Assembly (NCBI GenBank): GCA_018659145.1
Contig: JABJNB010000055.1
Location: 1 to 35,429, forward strand
DNA from: Rickettsiales bacterium
Lineage (GTDB): Bacteria > Pseudomonadota > Alphaproteobacteria > Rickettsiales > JABIRX01
Direction: 5' to 3'
DNA length: 35,429 nucleotides
Shown here: positions 29,112-35,429 of the stretch, one piece after another
Numbering within the stretch: position 1 is the stretch's first letter
Layout of the letters: each line of letters opens with the position of its first letter
Translations under genes and position numbers: made by a program
Notes under the pieces: model-generated
Databases searched by the model: none
What the model was told of the DNA's origin: nothing
What the model saw: only the letters and a program-made list of their open reading frames with translations

Positions 29112-29854
29112 TTATAGTAGTTGATTGTGGTAATACATATTCAAATATTGCAATTTTTGAATCCTTCAATAATTACAAAAAACACAATATAGCGACAAAA
29201 GACATTGTTTCAACAGATGCCTTCGCAGAAATATTTTCTCAAATCCCCAATGACTCTCAATTTACAAATGTTATTATAAGTTCGGTAGTACCAAGTAAAA
29301 ATCCGTTACTGAAAATTATTTTTAGCAAATTATCTAAGCAGGTTATTTTTATTGAAGATGTAGTAGATAAACTAGGTATGACGTTTAAAGTGGATGACGT
29401 ATCGGAAGTTGGTAGCGATCGAATTGCTAATAGTTTTTATGCTGCTGAGTTATTAGCCGGCCCGGCTATTATTGTCGATTTTGGTACTGCTACAACATTT
29501 GATTTTATAAGCTCAGATAGGGAGTATTTGGGTGGTGTAATTATGCCAGGTATTAGACTGAGTATTGAATCTTTGGCTAGTAAAACCGAGAGATTGATGC
29601 AAATTGATTTTAAAACACCTAATGACTTAATAGGCCATAATACCAATGATGCTATTTGCGCTGGAATTTTATATAGTAATTTAGGAGCTATTGAATATAT
29701 TTGTACTAACTCGCAAAAATTATTCAATGCAAAGCCAGCAGTAATAGCAACTGGTGGCTTTGGCAGAGTTGTTATGCAGAATAAAACCGCTATAGAATCT
29801 TACAACCCAGATATAACATTACAGGGATTATATCTTATTTCACAACAAATATAA
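29108..29854 (+). CDS. coaX: Type III pantothenate kinase
   Basis: CoaX phosphorylates pantothenate in the first committed step of CoA synthesis. The 248-residue product has the ASKHA-fold phosphate loop VDCGNTYSNIAIF at the N-terminus, the substrate-region motif GSDRIANS (about residue 97), and IIVDFGTATTFDFI with the second phosphate motif. GGVIMPGIRLSIESL follows as in the family. It overlaps birA by four bases and precedes rnj by 4 bases. Confidence 0.95.
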   Translation: MIIVVDCGNTYSNIAIFESFNNYKKHNIATKDIVSTDAFAEIFSQIPNDSQFTNVIISSVVPSKNPLLKIIFSKLSKQVIFIEDVVDKLGMTFKVDDVSEVGSDRIANSFYAAELLAGPAIIVDFGTATTFDFISSDREYLGGVIMPGIRLSIESLASKTERLMQIDFKTPNDLIGHNTNDAICAGILYSNLGAIEYICTNSQKLFNAKPAVIATGGFGRVVMQNKTAIESYNPDITLQGLYLISQQI

Positions 29855-29858
29855 AAAT

Positions 29859-31547
29859 ATGACATATAATAAAAAAGACCACAAAGATAAATTATTATTC
29901 TTACCACTTGGAGGGTCTGGCGAGATCGGGATGAATTTAAATCTTTATCATTACAAAGGACAATGGATAGTTATCGATATGGGTATCGGCTTTGCTTCTG
30001 GTACAATACCAGGGGTCGATGTTATTATTCCTGATACAGAATTTATGGAGAAAATAAAAGATGATATTTTAGCTATAGTTATTACTCATGCTCATGAAGA
30101 TCATTTAGGTGCTATCCAATATTTATGGGAATTCTTTCCTGTAGATATCTACACGACAAATTTTAATGCTGAATTTTTAAAAACTAAATTAAGTCGGTAT
30201 GATTTTAAAAACCGTGTAAAATATGAGGTCCAAGAAACGGGCAAAGAATTTACAATTGGTGAGTTTGCACTGACATTTGTCCAGTTATGTCATTCTGTGC
30301 CGGATATGAATGCGGTATTGCTTAAGGTTGGCGGTAAGAAGATTTTTCATACAGGTGATTGGAAATTTGATAATAATCCAGTTCTTGGAGTAACGGATGA
30401 TAAGGAGAAATTAGCGCAAATAGGTAAGCTAGGAATAGATGCCATGATATGTGATTCTACCAACGTTTTAAGCGAAGGTTATTCAGGATCAGAAGGTGAG
30501 TTGCAAGGAAGTTTGATAGAGTTGATAGCTAAGCAAAAAGCCTTAACGGTTATAGGTTGCTTTGCATCTAATGTTGGTAGAATAGTTTCTATTGCTAAAG
30601 CAACGTCTCTAGCAAATAAAAAGCTAATTGTCTGTGGAGCTTCGCTTGACAGAATAATTGGAGTCTCGAGAAGAGCGGGTATTATTGACGAATCTTTGGA
30701 GATTATCCCAGTTGAACAGTTTTCTAAATATAAGCGATCTGAATTAGTGATTTTGGCAACGGGCTCTCAAGGTGAGGAAAAGGCGGCTTTAAAAAGAATG
30801 GCATTGAATAGCTATCCGCATGTAAAATTAATTAAGGGAGATAATATTATTTTCTCATCAAAAATTATTCCAGGTAATGATAAGCAAATTATAGAGTTGT
30901 TTAATATATTCTCGAAACGTGAGATTAACATAACTACAGAACGTGATCATTTTGTGCATGTTTCGGGCCATCCTAATCGTGAAGAGATGCGTATTATGTA
31001 TGAGTTGATCAATCCTAAAATTGCGATACCTGTCCATGGTGAAGCGTATCATATTTATGAGCATTGTAAATTTGCTAAGAGTCTAGGTGTGGAAACGGTG
31101 ATAAGCATTAGCAATGGTGATTGCTTTGAGATTGATAGTAGGGGTTTGTCCGCCTTTAAAGTGCAGGCCGGATATATTGCTATCGATGGTAATAGTCTTC
31201 TGCCGGTTAAGAGTGATATAATAAAAACAAGGCGAAAATTATCTGATGCTGGTATTGTTATTATAACGCTTTCGTTAGATTCAAGTGGTGGTATTAAAAA
31301 AATAACAGATATCAGAGCACCGGGATTATTTTGTAGTCAAAAAGATCGAGATATCTTGGATTATATAGCAGATCATGTAATGAAAAATTCTAAATTTATC
31401 ATGAGCAAAGGTAATAAATCTGGTAAGTCCAAAACTCAAGGGCAAGAAGATGGGGTTATTAATGCGGTGCGTGCAAGCGTTAGAACCTTGATAAACAAAT
31501 CAATAAACAAAGCTCCTGTTATTGAAGTCTTGATAGCTCGCAATTAA
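29859..31547 (+). CDS. rnj: Ribonuclease J
   Basis: RNase J is a metallo-beta-lactamase/beta-CASP ribonuclease with endo- and 5'-exonuclease activity. The 562-residue product has the zinc motif HAHEDH (His77, His79, Asp81, His82), CHSVPD with a further histidine, and FHTGDWKFD. The beta-CASP part includes VSGHPNREEM and PVHGEAYH. A C-terminal domain of about 110 residues completes the usual length. Alphaproteobacteria often pair RNase J with PNPase, and both genes are in this window. The start follows coaX after 4 bases. Confidence 0.95.
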   Translation: MTYNKKDHKDKLLFLPLGGSGEIGMNLNLYHYKGQWIVIDMGIGFASGTIPGVDVIIPDTEFMEKIKDDILAIVITHAHEDHLGAIQYLWEFFPVDIYTTNFNAEFLKTKLSRYDFKNRVKYEVQETGKEFTIGEFALTFVQLCHSVPDMNAVLLKVGGKKIFHTGDWKFDNNPVLGVTDDKEKLAQIGKLGIDAMICDSTNVLSEGYSGSEGELQGSLIELIAKQKALTVIGCFASNVGRIVSIAKATSLANKKLIVCGASLDRIIGVSRRAGIIDESLEIIPVEQFSKYKRSELVILATGSQGEEKAALKRMALNSYPHVKLIKGDNIIFSSKIIPGNDKQIIELFNIFSKREINITTERDHFVHVSGHPNREEMRIMYELINPKIAIPVHGEAYHIYEHCKFAKSLGVETVISISNGDCFEIDSRGLSAFKVQAGYIAIDGNSLLPVKSDIIKTRRKLSDAGIVIITLSLDSSGGIKKITDIRAPGLFCSQKDRDILDYIADHVMKNSKFIMSKGNKSGKSKTQGQEDGVINAVRASVRTLINKSINKAPVIEVLIARN

Positions 31548-31595
31548 ATGAATCGTAAGGGCGAGATTTTTTTTACCCAAAGTCTCACTTCAGTC

Positions 31596-31694
31596 TAATA
31601 AAGGGGTGTCTCGAGCCAAAATAAATTATACTAACATAATGCATGTTTTAAGAAGGGGAAAATTTGTGATTTTGATTCGAGGCAGGCCTAATAA
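31596..31694 (-). repeat. M2 repeat, copy b (internally deleted, reverse orientation to copy a)
   Basis: Read on the minus strand it matches the left 75 bases of M2 copy a (AATCAAAATCACA, CTTCTTAAAA, TTAGTATAATTTATTTTG), then jumps to the opposite terminal repeat. The ends are inverted: TAATAAAGGGGTGTCTCGAG and, on the other strand, TTATTAGGCCTGCCTCGAAT. The hairpin section is missing. Confidence 0.65.
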
Positions 31695-31732
31695 GGCCGC
31701 TCATCCCCGCCTCTGCGTAAAAATTAAAAATC

Positions 31733-31761
31733 TTGGTCAAATAAATATATAATATTATATA
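31733..31761 (+). promoter_or_regulatory. Candidate promoter of the dacB-like gene
   Basis: TTGGTC (31733-31738) and TATATA (31756-31761) have a 17-base spacer in a very AT-rich stretch. The expected start near 31768 leaves a leader of about 20 bases before ATG 31789. Confidence 0.4.
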
Positions 31762-31788
31762 TTGCCATAGTTAATTTCCTCGGAGAGA

Positions 31789-33189
31789 ATGCAGCGAGAT
31801 GTGATAATAATTAATAGAATAGGAGTTCTGGTGAAGTATTTAATCATGCTTATATTGTTTATTACTTCTTGTAGTAGAGTAGGTCATGTAGATTTTGATG
31901 GTGATTTAGGCAAGAATTATGCAGATGATTTTGCTTATATCATTTATGATACTAAGCTCCATCAAGTTGTTGCTGAGCAAAATGCTGATGTGTTTTATTC
32001 ACCAGCTTCGATCTTTAAGTTATTTGCAAATTTTGCTGCACTAGAAGTTCTTGGGCCTGATACTAAATTTGTCACTAATTTACATATAGATGGAAAGGTT
32101 GAGGATGGTGTATTAAAGGGTGACCTAATATTAGAGGCTGGGGGTGATACAACTTTCTTTATAGAAAATCTTTACAATCTGGCTTTTGCTGTGAAGGAGC
32201 GGGGTATAAGTGAGGTGAGCGGAAAGCTTTTATATTATGATGGTGGATTTATAAATGAGAGTAATATTAATCCAAATCAGCCAAGTCATGCTTCTTATAA
32301 TCCGAGTCTATCGGCGTTAAATTTAAATTTTAATAGCTTTCAGGTATCGCGTGACAAGAAGGGACTTCTTACAGCTCCGAGTAATAATGCTACAGCTATT
32401 ACGTCTGTTTTTAATAAATATTATACACCTAGATATAGATCAAATAGATGGCATGTTAATAAAAGGGCAAAAAGTTTACTTTTGCCGGTAAAGAATAGTT
32501 CTTATTATTTTGCATCTGAGCTTAAGATGGTTTTTGAAAATGTGGGTATCAAAGTTAGTGGTGTAAAAAAAATATCTAGAATGCCTAATAATACCGAGAT
32601 TGTAGTTGGGTACGAATCTAAGTCTGTAAAAGAAGTGGTGAAAGATGGCTTGGCCTATAGTAATAATTTGTATAGTGAAGTTTTGTTGGTGCATGTTGCT
32701 AAGAAGCTAGGGTGTAAATTGAATGACTTAGAAAGCTCAGCTTTGTGTTTACAGGCTTGGTATGAGGAGAATTATCCGATGATGGAGTTGGGTCGTGCTA
32801 AGTTTTATAATGGATCAGGACTGAGTGAGGATATAGAGGTGAGTCCAAGAGCTGTACTGGAGCTGCTTAAGGTTGCTCAAGGCAAGAGGTATGGTAATGA
32901 TTACTTTCCAAGTTTATTGCCGCTATCAGGCATTTCTGGGACAATGAAAGATCGTTTTGTGAGGGATCCTGCAAAGATTTTTGCCAAAACTGGATCAATG
33001 GATTTTATATCTGCTCTTGCTGGCTATTATTATGATAGTGACAAGGAGTATTCATTTGTATTTATATCAAATAATAAAGAATTGCGAGAAGGTTTCTTGG
33101 GTCATAAGGTTTTACCTAAGTTTGCAGCTAAGTGGCGTAAGGATATTAATCACAAGCATGAAGATTTGTTGTTATCATTTGTGGAATAG
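31789..33189 (+). CDS. dacB: D-alanyl-D-alanine carboxypeptidase/endopeptidase, PBP4 (S13) type, probable lipoprotein
   Basis: Enzymes of this family trim peptidoglycan peptides or cut cross-links. The 466-residue product has all three penicillin-binding motifs: SIFK at 74-77 with the catalytic serine, SNN at 291-293 and KTG at 400-402. NGSGLS (341-346) is also typical of S13. Residues 15-28 (VKYLIMLILFITSC) look like a lipoprotein signal with the lipobox ITSC and Cys28 as the lipid site. Two starts are possible: ATG 31789 after GGAG, and GTG 31831 after AGGAG, which would give a shorter, classical lipoprotein signal. Presence of the gene implies peptidoglycan metabolism. Confidence 0.9.
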   Translation: MQRDVIIINRIGVLVKYLIMLILFITSCSRVGHVDFDGDLGKNYADDFAYIIYDTKLHQVVAEQNADVFYSPASIFKLFANFAALEVLGPDTKFVTNLHIDGKVEDGVLKGDLILEAGGDTTFFIENLYNLAFAVKERGISEVSGKLLYYDGGFINESNINPNQPSHASYNPSLSALNLNFNSFQVSRDKKGLLTAPSNNATAITSVFNKYYTPRYRSNRWHVNKRAKSLLLPVKNSSYYFASELKMVFENVGIKVSGVKKISRMPNNTEIVVGYESKSVKEVVKDGLAYSNNLYSEVLLVHVAKKLGCKLNDLESSALCLQAWYEENYPMMELGRAKFYNGSGLSEDIEVSPRAVLELLKVAQGKRYGNDYFPSLLPLSGISGTMKDRFVRDPAKIFAKTGSMDFISALAGYYYDSDKEYSFVFISNNKELREGFLGHKVLPKFAAKWRKDINHKHEDLLLSFVE

Positions 33190-33195
33190 TAATAA

Positions 33196-33316
33196 TGTCG
33201 TGGTGCAATATAATTAGAAAGCCTTTGCCACTAAAGACATGTATTGTTCTAAAATATTTCATAAAATCCAAAATCTTTATCGAAAAACTCTGTCCCAATT
33301 ATATTGCAGCACAACC
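33196..33316 (+). repeat. M1 repeat, copy C (121 bases, clear terminal inverted repeats)
   Basis: The left end TGTCGTGGTGCAATATAATT and the right end, read on the other strand as GGTTGTGCTGCAATATAATT, match at 16 of 20 positions. The interior matches copy D except that the hairpin and its left flank are cleanly absent. It begins 6 bases after the dacB-like stop. Confidence 0.85.
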
Positions 33317-33485
33317 TGCTATCATAAGAAATGCAAAAATGACGAATTTTAATTTAAAGATTTTTTAGGAATTAAGACTTAAAATGTTCTTTAAATTAGA
33401 ATAAAATCATTAATCATATACATATAAATTATGACTAAATAAAGCAGTAAGTCGTAATCTAGCAATCCTCCCTCATTTTTAGCGA

Positions 33486-33544
33486 TGATGGGCCTGTCTA
33501 GAATTAAAATATTACAATTTTGATTTGAGACGGGCCTTTAATAG
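33486..33544 (+). repeat. M2 repeat, copy c (minimal, about 59 bases)
   Basis: GGGCCTGTCTAGAATTAAAA on the left, and AGGCCCGTCTCAAATCAAAA read on the other strand at the right, form a near-continuous palindrome. It is composed of little more than the two M2 ends, as in an end-to-end internal deletion product. Confidence 0.65.
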
Positions 33545-33609
33545 GGAGTAATGGATTTCTGCCTTTTGGACGGGAAGACCCGCTCTGCATTTATTTTTTA
33601 AGAAAGCAC

Positions 33610-33637
33610 TTGCCAAACTAAATTAAGTCCCTATTCT
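33610..33637 (+). promoter_or_regulatory. Candidate promoter of rpsF-rpsR-rplI
   Basis: TTGCCA (33610-33615) and TATTCT (33632-33637) are separated by 16 bases. Transcription would begin near 33644, about 18 bases before the rpsF ATG. Confidence 0.45.
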
Positions 33638-33661
33638 ACCTCGCTTTATTATAGAAATACT

Positions 33662-34000
33662 ATGCGTTCATACGAAACAACATTTATTGCTAATCAAGAG
33701 CTTACTAAGAAGCAGATTGATATGCTAGCAGATTCCTTTGAAGATATTTTGACCTCACATAATAGTAAGGTGGTGAGAAAAGAATATTGGGGTGTGAGAA
33801 CATTCGCTTACCCTATTAAAAAGCATAAAAGAGGGCATTATATGATGTTCGCTATAGAGGCAAGTATAGAAGGTTTAAGAGATTTTGAAAAGAAATTGTC
33901 TCAATTGGAAGAAGTGATGAAATATCTGACGATTAGAGTTAAGGAATTTAGTGGTGACTTATCATATTTAGGTAAGCAAGAAAAAGAAAGCAGCAATTAG
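33662..34000 (+). CDS. rpsF: 30S ribosomal protein S6
   Basis: S6 binds the central domain of 16S rRNA as a partner of S18. The 112-residue product starts MRSYETTFIANQELTKKQ and contains YWGVRTFAYPIKKHKRGHYM, both typical of S6. The C-terminal tail after VKEFSGDLS is short and charged. It opens the rpsF-rpsR-rplI cluster, with rpsR starting 15 bases after its stop. Confidence 0.96.
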   Translation: MRSYETTFIANQELTKKQIDMLADSFEDILTSHNSKVVRKEYWGVRTFAYPIKKHKRGHYMMFAIEASIEGLRDFEKKLSQLEEVMKYLTIRVKEFSGDLSYLGKQEKESSN

Positions 34001-34015
34001 TCAACGAGGTTTTAA

Positions 34016-34333
34016 GTGTCAAAAGATAGGTATAATAATTCAAACACGGATGATAGAAAAGATGATGGTCTGAAGATGATTCAGAATGCGGCATCTGTAC
34101 TCTATATGCGTAGAAATAACATGACAACTAAGAAAAGGATTTGTCCTTTGCGTAGTGTCGGTGTTGAATTGCTGGATTATAAAAATTTAAAGTTATTAGA
34201 ACAATTTGTATCTGAGCGCGGTAAAATTTTGCCGAGTAGAATTACAGGAGTAGCAGCAAAAAAACAAAGGTTACTTCGAATAGCGATTGCAAATGCGCGT
34301 GCGCTTGCTTTGCTTCCTTATGAAAGTATGTAG
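34016..34333 (+). CDS. rpsR: 30S ribosomal protein S18
   Basis: S18 forms a heterodimer with S6 on the platform. From GTG 34016, which follows GAGG at a good distance, the product is 105 residues. The conserved core KKRICPLRSVGVELLDYKN and LPSRITGVAAKKQRLLRIAI is present. The first 30-40 residues are a hydrophilic extension longer than in most S18 proteins; the GTG start with its ribosome-binding site supports it, but a start inside this extension cannot be excluded. Confidence 0.94.
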   Translation: MSKDRYNNSNTDDRKDDGLKMIQNAASVLYMRRNNMTTKKRICPLRSVGVELLDYKNLKLLEQFVSERGKILPSRITGVAAKKQRLLRIAIANARALALLPYESM

Positions 34334-34341
34334 GTTATATC

Positions 34342-34908
34342 ATGAAAATCATTCTTATAGAACAAGTTGATAAATTGGGAACTGTAGGTGATACGGTTAA
34401 CGTAAAAAGTGGTTATGCGCGTAATTATCTGTTGCCTCACGAGTTAGCACTTAGGGCTACTAAAGATAATATTGCTTTTTTTGCAGTGCAAAAAGATATT
34501 TTGATTAAAAAAAATGATGTTAAGAAAGCCGAAGCTAAAAAGGTTTTTGATAAAATCAATGAAGTTTCTGTTAACGTTATTCGTATGGCGAGTGACGAAG
34601 GCAAATTGTTTGGTTCGGTTAGCACCAAAGACGTGGCAGCCGCATTAACAGAAAAATATCAAACGGAATTCAAGAAAAGTGCTGTTATTATGGGTAATGC
34701 CATAAGAGAAGCTGGAATTTATCCGATTAAAGTTAGGGTGCATCCAGAATATATCGCAGTCATTACTTTATGTATTGCTCAAAATGAAGCGGCAATAAAG
34801 CAACTTATTGCTCGTGATAAAGCAAAGGCTGAAGCTGATGAAGTAGAAGTTGATGATGAAGATCAGGAAGCTATCTCTTCTGATGAAACTGAATCTCAAT
34901 CAGAATAA
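34342..34908 (+). CDS. rplI: 50S ribosomal protein L9
   Basis: L9 binds 23S rRNA at the base of the L1 stalk and helps keep reading frame. The 188-residue product has the N-domain signature MKIILIEQVDKLGTVGDTVN and GYARNYLLPHELA, a linker helix rich in lysine, and the C-domain GKLFGSVSTKDVAAAL. It ends in an acidic tail of about 25 residues (VDDEDQEAISSDETE) beyond the usual L9 end. An M1 repeat begins 26 bases after the stop. Confidence 0.96.
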   Translation: MKIILIEQVDKLGTVGDTVNVKSGYARNYLLPHELALRATKDNIAFFAVQKDILIKKNDVKKAEAKKVFDKINEVSVNVIRMASDEGKLFGSVSTKDVAAALTEKYQTEFKKSAVIMGNAIREAGIYPIKVRVHPEYIAVITLCIAQNEAAIKQLIARDKAKAEADEVEVDDEDQEAISSDETESQSE

Positions 34909-34934
34909 TTCTATTTTAAGGTGCTACCTTTACA

Positions 34935-35102
34935 GGTTGTATCGCAATGTAATTAGCAAGCCTTTACCTCTAAAAACATATATTGTTATGAAATATTTTT
35001 TGCGAATAGCTTCGGCTATTCATGCAAAAATATTTCATAAAATCGAAAATCTTTATCAAGAAACTCTTTCCCATATTAATAATTAAATTTGCAGCGTGAT
35101 CC
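34935..35102 (+). repeat. M1 repeat, copy D (longest, with internal hairpin)
   Basis: The left end is GGTTGTATCGCAATGTAATT. The right end, diverged, reads GGATCACGCTGCAAATTTAA on the other strand. In the middle, 34986-35040 form a long imperfect palindrome centred on GAATAGC-TTCG-GCTATTC, flanked by TTATGAAATATTTTT and its inverted partner AAAAATATTTCATAA. This is the only M1 copy with both ends and the hairpin. Confidence 0.75.
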
Positions 35103-35192
35103 CAGCACTGGAACACCGACCTTTTGTAGGGGCGAGATGTATCGTCCTGCTATAGGTTGTCACATAAAGTTAACCCATTAATCGGTACCAAT

Positions 35193-35429
35193 ATGTCCAG
35201 ACAGCTACGTTATGCAGAAGCATTAAAACAAGAAGTAGTTTTACAAATAGCCTCCGGTAAGTTAAGCAAAGAGAGAGCCCGCCTTCAATATAAGATAGGT
35301 GGTAAGGTAACAATAGGTCGTTGGCTTTACAACTATGGTTACCAGACTTAACTTGTATAAGAGCTATGCCTAAACTCTCTAAACCTAAAGCAGTTAAAAA
35401 GAATCTTTCTGAATCTATAGAGCTCAAAA
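35193..35429 (+). mobile_element. Insertion-sequence fragment, IS3-type OrfA-like transposase, cut by window edge
   Basis: The frame 35193-35351 encodes 52 residues (from SRQLRYAEALKQEVV) with a helix-turn-helix pattern (LQIASGKLSKERARLQYKI, then TIGRWLYNYG) like OrfA of IS3-type elements. It stops at TAA 35349-35351. A second frame in the -1 register continues with MPKLSKPKAVKKNLSESIEL from 35366 to the edge, which fits the charged region that usually follows the helix-turn-helix. This is either a frameshifted remnant or an element needing a -1 shift. A TTG at 35157 could extend the N-terminus. The rest, including any catalytic part, is outside the window. Confidence 0.6.

Larger units (their letters stand above)
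33190..33661. other. Repeat-rich spacer before the rpsF cluster
   Basis: This 470-base spacer holds M1 copy C, an AT-rich middle, M2 copy c and the rpsF promoter candidate. The middle has an inverted repeat (AATTTAAAGA at 33351-33360 and TCTTTAAATT at 33388-33397). No open reading frame of note is present. Confidence 0.6.

Noticed and set aside
34850-35086. 78-codon open frame after rplI
   Set aside because: It overlaps the rplI end in another frame and then passes through M1 copy D.

Overview
The window is AT-rich bacterial DNA with alphaproteobacterial gene order: a full nuoA-to-nuoN block followed directly by birA, coaX and an RNase J gene. An ankyrin-repeat protein, decayed coding remnants, small dispersed inverted-repeat elements and an insertion-sequence fragment suggest a host-associated member, perhaps near Rickettsiales or Holosporales. 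The genus cannot be fixed from sequence reading alone. Retained histidine genes (hisG, hisD) and biotin genes (bioB, bioF) would be unusual for a strongly reduced Rickettsia-type genome. Some other Rickettsiales lineages are known to keep amino-acid synthesis.

Layout. Positions 1-5340 hold a minus-strand cluster, hisG-hisD-truB-rpsO-pnp, with pnp cut by the window start. A plus-strand quinone-oxidoreductase-like gene follows (5484-6458), then tRNA-Pro(TGG) on the minus strand and prfB, which uses a programmed +1 frameshift. Positions 7971-9046 are a decayed stretch with a small ORF and a broken reading frame. Two tandem VOC-fold genes (9047-9999), a doubtful small ORF and a mobile repeat come next. 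bioB and bioF diverge with only 3 bases between their starts. An ankyrin-repeat gene lies convergent to bioF. The complex I operon fills 14375-28343, with birA, coaX and rnj packed behind it to 31547. A PBP4-type lipoprotein carboxypeptidase (dacB-like) and the rpsF-rpsR-rplI ribosomal cluster follow. The window ends in a fragment resembling an IS3-type transposase OrfA.

How the genes work together. The 14 Nuo subunits form respiratory NADH:quinone oxidoreductase and are tightly spaced or overlapping, as in one transcription unit. BirA uses biotin and CoaX starts CoA synthesis, so bioB, bioF, birA and coaX all touch cofactor supply. TruB, S15, PNPase, RNase J, RF2, S6, S18 and L9 are translation and RNA-turnover functions.

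The most unusual signal is non-coding. Two families of short elements with terminal inverted repeats are scattered through the intergenic spaces. Family M1 has five recognisable copies, each starting 6-28 bases after a stop codon and in the same orientation as the gene before it (in one case a broken reading frame). A small hairpin (GAATAGC, four-base loop, GCTATTC) occurs inside copies of both families and shows a compensatory base-pair change, as expected of a conserved structure that is itself mobile or functional.
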